From Ascochyta rabiei (taxonomy: Eukaryota; Ascomycota; Dothideomycetes; Pleosporales; Didymellaceae), in the NCBI RefSeq assembly GCF_004011695.2, contig NC_082408.1, forward strand, positions 2,403,501-2,467,500: DNA of 64,000 nucleotides. The letters are read 5' to 3'. A program made the position numbers and the translations under genes. Below, in pieces: positions 1 through 12,170 of this stretch. The notes below the pieces were generated by a model, which was not told the DNA's origin, searched no databases, and worked only from the letters and a program-made list of their open reading frames with translations. Within the stretch, counting starts at the first letter, position 1. Every line of letters starts with the position of its first letter.

Positions 1-2730
1 GTGCCCTAAGTGCTAACTCTACAAAATTAGGAGACACAAACTGTAGGGATTACTTACACTACTTCTAGTCCCTAATACAGCCTAGCAGCACTTCTCCCTT
101 AACTTTGTAACAGACCTGCTAAAGTTAATAGATACTAAGGGGAACAAGTATAACGCTATACTAGTCCTTATAGACTAGTTTAGTAAGTACGTCTAGTACC
201 TACCCTGTACTAAGACAATTACTGCCTAGCGCCTAGCTAAACTGTTAATAAAACAGAGCTTCTTAAAGCAAGGACCACTAGATACGCTGCTGTCAGATTA
301 AGGTTTAGTGTTTACTAGCTAATTTTGGTCTAATATCTGCTACTACCTAATAATTAACTACTAGCTTAGTACAGCGTTCTATCCCCAGATAGATAGGCAA
401 ACAGAGCGTTAGAATTAGAAGTTAGAGACGTACTTACGCATATACATAAACTACTAACAGGATAACTAGGTAGACCTCCTGCTATATGCTAAGTACGCCT
501 ACAACTCTAAAGCTTACTCTGTATATAGAGAATCTCCTATTAAGGTTGCCTTTAGCACTAACCCTAAGGGATTTAACAGGATGCCTAATAAGCACTGGCT
601 CTAAAAGCCCCTAGCTGTCTAGGACAAAGACAGAACTACGCTAGAGCTGCGTAGGCAGGTTGCTGGATGCTTAGAGTGCTGGCATAATATATAGAGAATA
701 GTAAAAGAGGCCTTAGAGTATATATAAAAGGGTAACACCTAGTAGTACAATATAAAGAGGTTAGAACAACACTTTGCTAAGGGGGACTTAGTCCTCCTGC
801 GGGCTAAGAACCTGATAATAAGCTGTCCTTTAAAGAAGTTTAACGCTTACTACCTTAGACTATTTGTAGTACTTAGGAAGATAGGAAAGCTAGCGTACAG
901 GCTGAAGCTCCCCCTATTAATAGACAGAGTGCACCTAGTGTTTAATGTATTATTACTTAAGCGCTAGAGGGAACCCCTAGAGAATAGTAGGTTTTAGCCA
1001 GGTCCTATTAGTATACTAGAAGACATTCTGCCTAGTAATAGGTATAAGGTTAAAGGTATACTGTCACACTAAGACACTGTAGCCTAAGAAAGGGAGTACA
1101 GAGTTAAGTGGCTAGGTTGGCCTAACAAAGAGGCAACCTAGGAACTACTTAACTATCTTAACTACTGTAATAAGATCCTTTAGGATTATTACTAAAGCGT
1201 TTGCGCGGGTGATCTATCAGCAGGTAACCAGGCAGTGCCTAGGGAACCAACGCTACTAAAGCGTAAGAGAGGACGTCCTAAGAAGTCTGCCTTCTAAAAA
1301 GGATATCCTTCTAACCTAGCTAAGAAGTAAGGATAGATGCTCCTAGAATAAGTGCAGCTAGTGGCTAAAGGAGGCCCAGCGTCTATCTAATACATTACTG
1401 GCAAGAATAGTATATTTAAGTTAGAAGAGAAGATTAATTGCAAGGTTTATTAAAAGTTACTATAGAAGTAGAGAGTCTTTACAACTACTACTACACTAGG
1501 CAGAAGGACTGCTATAACCTACACTTAGGCTTATATTAAAGGAGGGGCTACAGCGTTAACAGCTACCTAGAGTAAGCTTCGTAGGCAACGCAGATATCCT
1601 CTTAAAGGCAGCAGTAGGAGCCTAGGCGGACAACAGCAGGTTAGTACTATAGTAGTACCAGCGCTTCTCTGCCTTATTTGCACAACCTGTCTTCTAGAAG
1701 TGCTCTTTAAGCACGGCATTAATAACTACGTTGTTAGGCAGCTTCGCGCTAACTGTACTAACTGCAGCCTACTTATATTAGCCTTAAGAAAAGAGGGGAG
1801 GAAAATAACACTTATAATATACTGCTAGAGGTTATATAACTAGGAAACCTAGCGCGCTTAGGCGTACTTAGTCTTAGAGAGACTAGACTTATTAACGCAG
1901 TAACAAACTACAGCATTACAGGCAATAAAGCTGTTATAATAGCCTAGAGTATAGTTATAGGCAGTCTGCTAGAACAACTAAACAGCGTTATTAACAGAGT
2001 CCTTAGTCGCCTGGTTGCCCTGCCTAACAGTCTCCTTGTTAGTCTTGCGTACAGCTTAATTAATAAGGAAGTTAAGCATGTTAACAGCTTAGCAAAAGAT
2101 AGGGTTAATCTACACGCATTAGTTACAGATAGATACTAGAGCAGTATAGGAAATACCTTAACGCACTTACTAACCTTTGCCTCTACGTAGCTAGCGCACA
2201 CACTAAAGTTGTCCTTACAGAGCCTGTACCTACTAGGTTAACAGAAGACATACATAAACAACTTAATAGTGCCCTTAGGATTATACTTAGAGTAAGTAGT
2301 TAGGCGCGTAATGCTGCAGCAGCACTAGTATTATAAGAGCGAGGGCTAGGGCTACATGTTGTTAGGCAGCTAATAGACGTAGTTAGGCAGGGCCTAGCAG
2401 GCGATGTATGGGGGCAGGGGAGTTATGTTAGAGAACAGGAGTAAGCAGGCAAGAGCTAAGGTGGGCAAGAGTTAATTTGGGCAAGAGTTGGGTGGTAGAT
2501 AAGGATGGTGGTGTAGTAATAAGGCACTGTAGGTAGGGAAATACAGTCCTTATATATACCTAGGCCCCAGCAGCCTAGCAGGCACCTAGCAACAACCTAA
2601 CCTCTAACTGCTCTCTTACCTAACGCGAAGCGCTGCGTAAATAAACAAAAGTTTACTATATCTAAACACGCGTCTATTAACTAATTAGAAGACGTCTAAT
2701 AATCTTACCTAAGATTTATGTTGCAAACAC
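1..2730 (+). mobile_element. Ty3/Gypsy LTR retrotransposon, 3' part, RIP-degraded
   Basis: The 3' portion of a Gypsy polyprotein, cut by the window edge. Around 929-965 one frame reads VHLVFNVLLLKR, the usual end of a Gypsy integrase. About 1080-1190 reads YRVKWLGWPNKEAT followed by a stop where Trp is expected and then ELLNYLNY, a chromodomain. Stops are TAG/TAA at expected Trp or Gln positions, which is the RIP pattern. After the chromodomain the sense frame continues with KRKRGRPKKSAF (about 1258-1295), an AT-hook-like motif, and then with helix-like, Cys-containing sequence to about 2150. A 3' LTR probably lies within about 2425-2730, with a TATA-like TTATATATA near 2550 and AATAAA near 2640, but its ends were not fixed because the partner LTR is outside the window. 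Confidence 0.75.
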
Positions 2731-3103
2731 GCTAGAGCCTAGGCCATGCTGCGCAGGAGCCTAAGCAAGGCGTTAGGCATAGCAAGGCTGGCAGCTTACT
2801 ATCACAAGCTGGCATGCAGAGGAGATCCCCTGTAAATAAGCAAATCCTGCAAGCCAGTTTGCGCAGGAACAGGCTGCAGGAGCTGCTGGCAATCCTCTTA
2901 CAGACGTTACTGGTTAGGGACTTACTTACTTACCACTTAGGCCCTAGGGATTTCAATCCCTAGCACAAGGCACCTAACTACCTAGGGGGTTGCAGAGAGT
3001 ATAAACAAACGTCCACACGCAGGGCAGGCCCTAGCCTAGTGCTAGTTGCCACCTGCAAGACGTAGGGAGCTAATAGCCCCTACACATCTAACGTCTAACA
3101 ATT

Positions 3104-3235
3104 ACGCTCCCTACAGGTTTAAAAGCTAAGGGACGCTTTGGCGTTAACCCTTGTAATATCTAACAAGTCACGCTCCCTACAGGTTAAGCTAAGGACTGCT
3201 TTGGCGTTAACCTTTGTGACGTCTAGTTTAAGCTA
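3104..3235. repeat. Tandem duplication, ~66-bp unit x2
   Basis: Two adjacent copies start with ACGCTCCCTACAGGTT at 3104 and 3170 and run through a shared core containing GCTTTGGCGTTAACC. They differ by small indels and transitions. The stretch 2731-3865 holds no readable gene; it contains this repeat, the next repeat and AT-biased RIP-mutated DNA. Confidence 0.75.
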
Positions 3236-3301
3236 CTACTTACCTGTTAAGCTATAGAGCTAACAATTGCAGACTTAACCTGCGTTAAGACTCTAGCAAA
3301 C

Positions 3302-3500
3302 AAGGAAGTGTTGTAATAACAGCGTAGCTAGCGTCTATAGGATTGCTCTTAACAGCTACCTAGCCTTACTTAATACAGGAAAACCTGGTAGCCTAGCAGC
3401 ACAGCAGTGCTGCCCTGGCAGAGTACTAAGGAGGCGTTGTGACAACGGCGTAGCTGGCATCTAGGGGATTACTCTTAACAGCTACCTGGCCCTACTTAAT
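3302..3500. repeat. Direct repeat, ~72-bp unit x2, unequally RIP-mutated
   Basis: Units at about 3302-3374 and 3428-3500 share AAGGA...GTTGTNA...CAACG/ACAGCG, TCTTAACAGCTACCTGGC and CCTACTTAAT. At several sites the first unit has A or T where the second keeps G or C, for example AGCTAGCG against AGCTGGCA. The two copies thus show C-to-T-type decay of different depth. Confidence 0.6.
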
Positions 3501-6500
3501 GCTGGATAGTCACCCTAGGCTACACTACATTTCTCCTGCTAAGTTTTCCCTCTATAGGAGGTTTTTCTAGAGCTTAATAATAGCCCTAGGGATTCCCTAA
3601 AGCGGTTTGGGACAAACCTTTAGAAGGGGGGGGGCTATTGTTATAGGTGTTCTCCCTACAGCAGGGGATACCTTAGTCAGGTCCTAGGCCAAGCCTAGAG
3701 ACCTACCAACCAGTATATAATATCCACACACCTAAAGACTTATCTATTAAGGATTTGTCTTATCTCTTAATATCACCTATTATTTCATCCTATATCGCTC
3801 TGCTCTATTGCCTGCCTACAGTGCCCTTACACTTATAGATTACATAACTTACACACCTTAGTTATGTTAACTATAGACCTGCTGCGCCTCTCTAGACGTA
3901 TAGGAGAAGATAGACCTAAATCAGACTATCCCTCTAAGGACTAAGCTATAAGTACCTAACGCTCTAGACATTACTAACTATAAGAGGAGGCTAGCCCTTA
4001 GCAATAATAAACAAGGAAACCCTTAGCTTCTAGAAATCCTATCTAAACTATTAGCTAACAGCCTAAAGGCATAGAAGGAAGATAATAACTATTAGAAGAG
4101 CTGCCTTAAATCCTACAAGATAGCGGATAGAGACTACTGCAAGGAACAAACTAACCTAGATAAGGTAGTAATATTTATCTAAAGCTTAGTATTACCTTAC
4201 CTTATAAACAACTACTACTAACTAGGTAAATTAATTTAAATATAGCCTATTAGACTTAAATACATAATTAGCATTAATGCTAAAGAAGAACAATTACGCG
4301 CACGCTACTAATACCTAGCTACCCTTAAGCTAATAAGACAACCTAGGAGCTAGGATACCTAGCTTCTTAAGTATAGTTATGCTGTAACTAACGCTAAAAC
4401 TAAGGGTGTTACTAAAATATATAATATACAAGACACTGTCTAAGACTTCTTAGAATTAGTAATAAAAATAGTACTAACCTAGGTAACAATATTCTAGGAC
4501 TATAGCAGACAAGAACAAAACATAACTTGTTAAGAAATAATAAAACGCTTCTAAGAGTATATAAGTAAGTACTATCCTAAGGAGAGACAGTAAAGGGGCG
4601 CCTTTGCTGCAGGGAATAACTTAACTCTTACTGCTAGTAGTAAATCTACCCTAGACACTAACAGGGACGCCTTTTATATTATTAAAGACGTATTATCTAC
4701 TCCTAATATACAGGGGAGTTAGGGAAGACCTTGTTAAAAACAGAATATTAGTTAAATAACTATATCTAAGTAGTCCCTAAGAGGGGATATAGCAGCAGCT
4801 AGAGGAGTAAAATACCCTGCTTATAGACAACGCTATAGACTAGAAGATTGCTACTACATCTATAAAGATAAAGCACTAGAATAGTTTACCCTATATAATA
4901 GAATTACTAAAATAGTATAATTTAGGATAGAACAAAATACTAACCTTTAAGATTAGGTTAGATCTGTAAAACAAGCTTGCACTAAGACACTAGCTATTAA
5001 GACATCCTAAACACTAGAGGCACCTCTAGGATAACTATAGGGATAGAAGATATTAATAATTAATATAAGTCTAGTTAAAGAATTATACAATATAGAGCTA
5101 CTAAGCTACCCTCTTAGGAACTCCTTTATCCTTAACTTAGGATTAACTATCTATATTACAAATAACAAGGACTAGATATAAGACCTTACTCTACCTACAT
5201 TAAATAACTACCTATAGGCAGGAAACTCCTAGGTATAGATATAGGGATATAGCACTGTCTATCTCTATCTATTAAATATAAGCTAACTAACTACTCTTAA
5301 ACTACATAATGTAGCATAGTGCCCAGACATACTTTGCAACCTTATCTCTTTCTAACAACTATGTTAATAGGGCATCTAGTAGGACATAAAAGGAGATCTA
5401 ACTTAGCTTAGACAAGTAGACAACATAGCTATTACATCTTTAGATAAATAATATAGATAATAGGTACTTAGGGAACAGCTATAGACAGCATTTGTAATAT
5501 AATTAACACAAAGCTAAACACCTAAGACTGCTACTGCTCTACTATAGCACAAGCGAATAGGGCACCCTAGAGCTGCTACTATTAAATACCTTATCTAATA
5601 ATCTTAGGGGGTAAGAGTTAGGGGTATTACTACAGTCTAATATAATACTTACAGACAAGCTAAGACTAAGAGCCAAATTAATTAAACACTACAAATAAGC
5701 AATAAAGGACTAAGAGAACGTATAGCAATTAACTTCTACTTATATAAAGAAGAAAGCTTTACTAAGAAAAAGAGCTAATTACTTACTGTTAATAGGTAAT
5801 CTAGCTTCCTCTAGGACTTCTATTTTAAAGATAATTAACTAAGAAAGACAATTATCTACTTTCTAGACACTTTTACACAATTCCTGTTAGAACAATATAA
5901 GATCTAGGTTAAGGTAATTATGTGTAATAGTAAAATTACTATAATAAAACTAGAAGTATTAAGATAGTGCGCTGCATAATTAATTAGGCTTAAGCCTTCT
6001 GCACTAGACACCTAAGCACAGAACAGAGGTGCTAAACGCTTAGGGGGTGTAATAAAAGATAAGGCACGCACTATAAGATTAGACGCAAACCTACTATAGG
6101 AAATATAGCTAGAGATTATAAGGGCAGTAGTGTACCTACATAACTAAATACTAAAGTTATTAAATAACTAGAAAATACCCTATAATATGTTCTTTACCTA
6201 TACAGCTTAACTAGCTAGCCTAAATATATAAAGTAGGAAACTAAACTAGGTATATTTAAAAGTATATAGATGTAAAGCCTTTACTCTTACAAGTAACACC
6301 CTTTAAGGAAAATTATAACTCTAGTAACTAGACCTAAGAGCATAAGTAGTATACCTAGTAGGATACTAATCCTTAAACATATATTAGATATAGATTCTAA
6401 CCTTAGTAAAAGTTATTAGCATAAGAGATGTAATCTTTAATAAGGATACTGTCTTTAGTAGCTAGACTTAGGACCTAATATATAACCTTATATATAGCAC

Positions 6501-8501
6501 TCTTAAAGAGATAGTAATATAGACAAGAAGTGTAGAGCTTCTACCTCTACCCTAAAATAAGGCTAAAATCTAGTTATTCTATAAGGACAACACTATTACA
6601 CACTTAAATACTAGAGAAGATTAACTAGGATACAATAATAGACAGAAAGCTAGACATATATATCTAACTCCTCCTCTAACTCTGCTACTAGTTACGTTGT
6701 TAATAAATATGCTGTTATTATCCTAGTTAGCAAGAGGTAACAGCTAATTAGGAGTTGGCAGGTAGCACTAGTTAACTGCTAATTAGTCAGAATTAACGCT
6801 AGCGCAATCTTAAGGAACTTTATAAACTATCCTATAGAAAGCTGCATTTATAGCTAGCATATAAGGCAGATGCATAGGCACATACTAGGGCAATAATATC
6901 AATAAGGCTAGCTTAAAACAAATGTTAATAAAAGGGCTTAAGCCTTATTAAAGCTAACTCCTACTAGAGCTAACAGCGCAATTAAACCTAGAGGACTACC
7001 TGCTTCACTAATAGTTTAAAGAAGCTAAGCAAGAACACCTTAGCAGCTATTAGAACATAAAGTTATAGTCTAAAGTACCCCTAATAAAGACTAAGGTAGC
7101 AGGATACTAGATACTTAATTATATGTAGGTATACACGTATAAGCTTAATAAAAACTACTACCTACTTAAATATAAGGCGCAACTAGTAGTCTAAGGTAAC
7201 TAGTAACAAAACATTACTTCTAAAGATACCTATACAGCAACACTAGCTAGCAGGTCCTTTAGAATACTTTTTGTAATTTTAGCAGCATATAACCTAGAAC
7301 TTAAGTAGTTTAATATTATAAATGCTTTTATTTATATATTAATTAATAGAGAGGTCTATATAAGGATGCTACGCAGGTATTAGAAACTAGGTATAGTTCT
7401 ACAGCTATATAAGGCACTATATAGACTAAGAATCTCTCTACTCCTCTAGCAGAAGGAATTTATATCTACTCTAATAAGCTATAGATTTACAGTTATTCCC
7501 TATAAACCCTGCTAATTACTTAAGAATAGAGTTACTATCTTCTTCTATATAGACAATATTATTATAGCTTATTACCTAACAAGAAAACATAAGGCAGACA
7601 AGGCCCTTAGCTATATTACTAATAAATACTCTGTTACAGGAGGAAATAATCTGTAATAGTTCCTAGGAGTAGAGATAACCTAAGATTAAGACAACCTAAG
7701 GATCCTTCTCTTATAGGCGTTATATATTAACAAAATTAGCTCCCTAGCAGATAAGACAGACATACAACATAATACACTAATATTAAGTATTAAGCTTTTA
7801 CTAAATAAGGGGGAAGCTGCAGTATTAGAAATTAACAAATACTAGAGAAAGATTAGATCTCTCCTCTTTGCTGCAGTTACTACTAGGCCTAACATTACCT
7901 TTGCTATATCTAGGCTGGCACAGTTTCTAACTAACCCTAGACAGCAGTATTATAACGCAGTAGATTAAGTACTATTATACCTATAAGGAACACAAGACCT
8001 ATCCCTTACCTTTAGAGGCAATAAGCACCTAGTAGTTGCTAGTAATGCATTATTTGCTAATAATACTCTTAATAAGAAGAGCTTCTAAGGATATACTATT
8101 AAACTATACAGAGGACTTATTACCTAGAGAGCTAATAAACAAGATATAGTTACTACATTAACAACTAAAGCAGAGCTACTTGCCCTAGCACAGGTAGCTA
8201 AGGAAGCTATCTTTATCTTATAACTATTAATAGAACTTAGTATACACCTCTTATAATTAATAATTACTATTTAATATAATAATACCTAAACTATCTAATT
8301 AATTAATAAGGAAGTCTTAAAACTCTAAACTAAACTACAGCATGTAGACATTTATAACTACTAGCTACAATAAGAGGCAAATAAAGGCACTATAATAGTA
8401 ACCTATATCCTATCTACTAATATATTAGCTAACAGACTTATAAAGGCTCTGCCTATAAGTAAGTAGTTAACCTTTCTAAGATAGCTAGGACTAGAGAAAC
8501 A

Positions 8502-9208
8502 TACGCTGGCAAATGGGTTGGGGTTGGGTTGGGGTTGGGTCGCGTCACGTGACAACCCCTACCCAACCCCAACCCCAACCCGCGCTAACGCCTGCTAAGA
8601 GGGTTGGGGTTAGGTAGAGGTCGCACAGACCAGGGGTTGGGTAGGGGTTCAACACGTGACACGACCCAACCCCAACCTAACCCTAGCATTTAAGTGTCTT
8701 TACTGCTGCTTTATATTTAGCTTTAGCTAGAATGATAGTAAAGAGGAAGAGGAAGAGGATAAGGTCCTAGTTACTCCTTCGCGACGGGAGCAGCGGCTAT
8801 AAAAAAGAGCAAGACCCTGGCAGTATCGCAATAATACGTGATAAATAGCTGTAATAAATAGCTGTAATAATAATAGGCCTGCTTTTTACTATAATTATAT
8901 CCTATAATATAATAAACATGTTACCTAAATATATTTAAAGAAGATGTAGATTAAGTTAATGTTAAAATATACGCTCTTATCTATTATAGTATAGTAGGGT
9001 ACCCCTAACCTAACCTAAACCTAGGCAGACCTAACCCCAACCCACGCTAGTGCTACCCCGACCCAACCCCTACCTGCACTAGGGCAACCCCTACCTAACC
9101 ACAGCCCCTGGTCCATGCAACCTAAACCTAACCACAACCCCTGGTCTGTGCGACCCTAACCTAACCCCGACCCCTATGTAGGGTACCCTAAACCCATTTG
9201 CCAGCGTA
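8502..9208. mobile_element. hAT-like MITE, copy 1 (707 bp), telomere-like ends
   Basis: Ends are inverted repeats TACGCTGGCAAATGGGTT / AACCCATTTGCCAGCGTA (the right arm has one extra A). It is flanked by an exact 8-bp direct repeat GAGAAACA at 8494-8501 and 9209-9216, the target-site length of hAT elements. There is no transposase frame, so it is non-autonomous. Both subterminal regions are packed with short G-rich (left) or C-rich (right) runs of GGGTTGGGG type, interrupted by CACGTG palindromes. The middle is AT-rich and carries a short tandem AATAGCTGTAAT. It lies inside Copia pol. The second copy is at 18410-19149. Family assignment rests on target-site length and TIRs only. Confidence 0.85.
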
Positions 9209-9339
9209 GAGAAACATACTAAACAAAGAAAGCTAGCTAACACCTAGATAGAATTACTTAACTAAAAGCTTGCTAACCTAGAGGTACAATAAGAGCTAAT
9301 TGTGTCTAGCTTTAATAGGGCCTTAAAGCTAAGGGGGTG

Positions 9340-9501
9340 TGTTAGATAACTGACCTTGCTAAACCAAGTTAGGGGGTTAGGGTTAACCTTGGTTAACTTA
9401 GGGGCTAGCGGCACACACACATAAAATCAGCCATTAAGACAGATAATTATCAATTAATCACCTTTATTATCATCTTTGCACATTGAGCATATTATCTAAC
9501 A
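9340..9501 (+). repeat. 3' LTR of the Copia element (162 bp)
   Basis: Begins TGTTAGATAA directly after a polypurine tract and ends TTATCTAACA, giving perfect 10-bp inverted LTR termini. The same termini bound the LTR of the minus-strand Copia relic at 53219-53391, although the interiors differ. Confidence 0.8.
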
Positions 9502-9955
9502 AGCTTGTAGGTAGTAGTGTTGTTAGGTAGAATAATCTAGGCAACTTTAGCTAGTTTAGAGTAGGTAATCTAGGGATTCTTTTATGTTACGTAGTGTAGA
9601 AGCTTCTTCTATGTATTAGATAGTATCTTAGGTCTACCTACGTAAGGTCTATTACTTATAGTTCCTGTAGTGTTAAAATATTTATAAAGATTTTAGATAG
9701 TACGCTTATAATAGCTAAAGTAACTAGTAACTTTATAGGTACCTGCACCTGCATGTAGCTACCTAATTACCTAATCCTGCTCTACAGAATTTAAGCAACA
9801 GCGTTTCTATATCTAATAGTTAAGAAAGTAAGAGAAACAGAGTAGTAGTAGTGAAGTTGTAGGTGGTTAAAAAGTATAGGTGGCTGGGTTAACGCGTCAG
9901 AGGGACGCTAGCGCGGAACTAACTTTTGACGCGCGACTGTAGGTACTGGCTCTGT
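9502..9955. other. Intergenic, RIP-biased
   Basis: No gene seen. CTA/TAG-rich sequence up to about 9860, then a sharp change to normal composition (CpA and TpG become common again) near 9950. This marks the left edge of the mildly mutated block. Confidence 0.6.
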
Positions 9956-10145
9956 TCATGCATCTACCCCCATCCTTTCCCTACCCAGCCGCGAGTCTGG
10001 TTGTGATTGACTCTGTGCTGAAATTCGAAATGAATGCCAAGCCAGTCGCCGTCTGCCAAGCTCCCAGCCACCCGTACACGGCGTCCTCACTTGACAACAC
10101 AACACACTTCCACCACCAACACACCAACACCCTCTTCCCACTTGC

Positions 10146-10480
10146 ATGACGTCGACCTTCTACGACGATCTTATAGCACCATCTGCGGATTCTGCGCCCC
10201 TGTCACGCGCTCCCTGTACGCCTCCGTCCGTCATCCTTGCGAATCTCACAAGGCCTCTGCTGCGCAGTGCATTCAACAGCTCTGTCCGCACAGTTGTTGG
10301 TCCACGGCGCCAGGGGGGCGGTTCGCGGGTGTGCGGCAGTCGCGTGACACGGATACAGAGGACGCGGGCGTTGCTGCTCAGTCCGAGTCAAGGCTGCTCC
10401 AAAGCCTGGGTGGGCGGGTTTCCCTGCGCGCGCTGTTGCAAGCGTTGTTGCAAGCGATAGCGCTGCAGGGGGATTTGTAA
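10146..10480 (+). CDS. Hypothetical coding stretch, structure unresolved
   Basis: An ATG at 10146 follows a pyrimidine/CA-rich leader and opens MTSTFYDDLIAPSADS. Further on, a different plus frame reads more naturally as protein (DTDTEDAGVAAQSESRLL, then a Leu/Ala-rich helix ending at a stop at 10478-10480). An intron between the two segments would reconcile them, but no single clean donor/acceptor pair was chosen. Antisense and third-frame ORFs of similar length exist, so coding status is weak. No family recognised. Confidence 0.3.
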
Positions 10481-10525
10481 GTAGACTTTGGTTGTAGAGC
10501 TGATAGCAAAACGAGCGAAAGCAGG

Positions 10526-11630
10526 ATGAATGAATCGAGCCTTGCCAGACATGGCTTCCCCGTGTTGGCCTATCTTACTTCAGAGCCACTCTTACTGCTG
10601 TTCACGCTGCGTATCCAACACTATGACGCGCGCAAGCAGGTGACGCTGATGCTAAGGACTCCCGCCGCGTACGTGCACGGCGCTAATAACAAAACGGCGT
10701 TTGTCGCACAGTATAATGCCGACAATCTGCTGCTGGGAACCAGAACTAATGCTGCAACTGTCTACCTTCCCCAAGTACGTCGCGATGGAGTTGCACGCAA
10801 TGCCAAGGACTGCGAGTGGACGACGCTCACATTGTGCTTGGACAAGCCGTGTCCGCTCTGGTGCCCCTTTTTAAAAGCATTAACGCCTGCTCCCTCTGAA
10901 CACCGCCCCGCACCGACGTCTTGTCTCGCCACCGAGTCGCGCTCCTTGCCTCCGCGCTGCAGACTCCCAAACTGCACCGACCGCCCGACCACCACGACCA
11001 CTGCAGACTCTCCATCTCGATCCCGTCTACGCCCCCTCGTTACGTTCCGAACGTTACCCCGAGCGCCCAGCTCACCTGCGAACAAGGTCGCGCTCTTCTA
11101 CTTTGAGCTGAGCAGCCCTTTGAGAGGCAGGACGGCAGGTACGGCGCGAGTGGGCGTGTGCTCTGCGCGATCCGACGTGGCGAGCGAGCGTTTGGAGCTC
11201 TGTCCGGGATGCTGGCTGGCTCGCTCCGCTTCTTCGTGAACGACTAGCCGTGTGCAGCGCAAGGCCAGACATCTTCTTCGACAAGAATGAAAGCTTTGAG
11301 AAGGCGGTCGAAGTGGAAACTCCAGGCACTTTCACGCTGAGGGTAAAGCGCTAAGCCAGCAATGCTTACCGCATCAGCGAGTCGCCTTTGTCGGTGCAGA
11401 GGCTTGTCGATGCGCAGGGACTGGACGCTGCCTTTGGCACAGGAGACCACAGCAGGCGGAAGAGGCCGCGGCCATGTGGTGGGCCTGGGCAGCCGAGTAA
11501 GCGGCGACGGTGCCGCGACGGTGGTCAAGGCAAGGCATTCTCTCGCGCATTCGCAAGCCTGGCTAGGAGAGGCCTTGTTGCGAGAGGTGCACAGAGTGCG
11601 CGCTGCATGCTGAGCGCCAGGCTTGCTTAG
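10526..11630 (+). pseudogene. Conserved-looking hypothetical gene, frameshifted and RIP-stopped
   Basis: The first part, 10526 to about 10870, reads as a plausible protein with DCEWTTLTLCLD and a Cys/Trp patch PCPLWCP. Frame is lost in a Pro/Thr/Arg-rich stretch about 10870-11230. A different frame then reads convincingly: CSARPDIFFDKNESFEKAVE and TPGTFTLRVKR, then a TAA stop at 11353, then ASNAYRISESPLSVQRLVDA and a basic, nuclear-signal-like segment (RRKRPRPCGG, KRRRCRD) to a stop at 11628-11630. The TAA can be explained by CAA to TAA. I recognise no named family. The pattern suggests one gene of roughly 350 codons broken by a frameshift and at least one RIP-type stop. Confidence 0.5.
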
Positions 11631-12170
11631 TCCTATCGTATAACACGGGCAGGTTCATTTAGGGTACGCAGCTAGCAAAATCCAGCTCAGCGGTCATCGT
11701 CACCGCATGAGCTCGTTACTGACGCTTGACACAGTTGCATTGTGTTTTATACTATACTAGCTTGCTCACAGCGCAATGCCGCAGCGTCTCGTCACACGTC
11801 GAGACTTGTGCGTTTAGACAAGTCGCAGTCTTGACCCGATCGTGTGCTGTAGAGCATTGAGCAGGCAAGACTCCACTGCATGGCCTGCCACAGGCCTCTG
11901 AGGATGGCAAGTCTCCCTTCGAGGTTCCACAAGTAGCTGCGCACTGTGTCTGTCCCAAGCTATTGCTAGACGTGCGTGTTTTTGCACAGCCTGTAGCCCA
12001 CATCTTCCCGTAGGAGGTGTCTATTCTGGACGCATTGTCTATACTTAGTCTTTTTGTTCCTGCACAAACAAAGCATGGCCGAAAGAGGAGGTGACAGCTA
12101 GTGAGAAGAGCTGCAGGCAGCTGCTTTGCCCTGTGTTTAATATGAGACCTGTTTCTCCCCATGCCGCTCA
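11631..12170. other. Intergenic, no feature seen
   Basis: Normal-composition DNA between the broken hypothetical gene and the MADS-like gene. A minus-strand ORF of 139 codons overlaps it (11752-12171), but its Cys/Ser-rich composition lacks any recognisable motif and it runs through the promoter of the next gene, so it was not called. Confidence 0.4.

Larger units (their letters stand above)
3866..9501 (+). mobile_element. Ty1/Copia LTR retrotransposon, RIP-degraded, with nested MITE
   Basis: Reading on the plus strand through many TAG/TAA stops, Copia domains appear in canonical order. The beta-barrel/protease region lies around 5109-5165 (FILNLGLTIYITN). The integrase C-terminal part lies around 5998-6205 (GVIKDKARTIRLDANLL). 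Reverse transcriptase is marked near 7531-7560 by FFYIDNIII, the decayed FYVDD box. RNase H is at 8155-8214 (TLTTKAELLALAQVAKEA). The remaining pol tail is split by the MITE at 8502-9208 and resumes at 9217. A purine tract AAGGGGGTG precedes the 3' LTR at 9340. No matching 5' LTR was found upstream, so the 5' boundary (given here as the first gag-like ATG) is uncertain. The element cannot be autonomous. Confidence 0.85.

Noticed and set aside
8841..8870. CRISPR-like short repeats (AATAGCTGTAAT)
   Set aside because: Only two or three direct units without spacers, inside a MITE, in a eukaryotic genome.
9956..10149. Overlapping small ORFs on both strands
   Set aside because: Near-identical spans on opposite strands (63 codons each), no motif, and just upstream of a more plausible start; probably promoter or leader DNA.
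10762..11085. 107-codon minus-strand ORF
   Set aside because: Shadow of the plus-strand conserved-looking gene; the plus-strand segments on both sides read better as protein.
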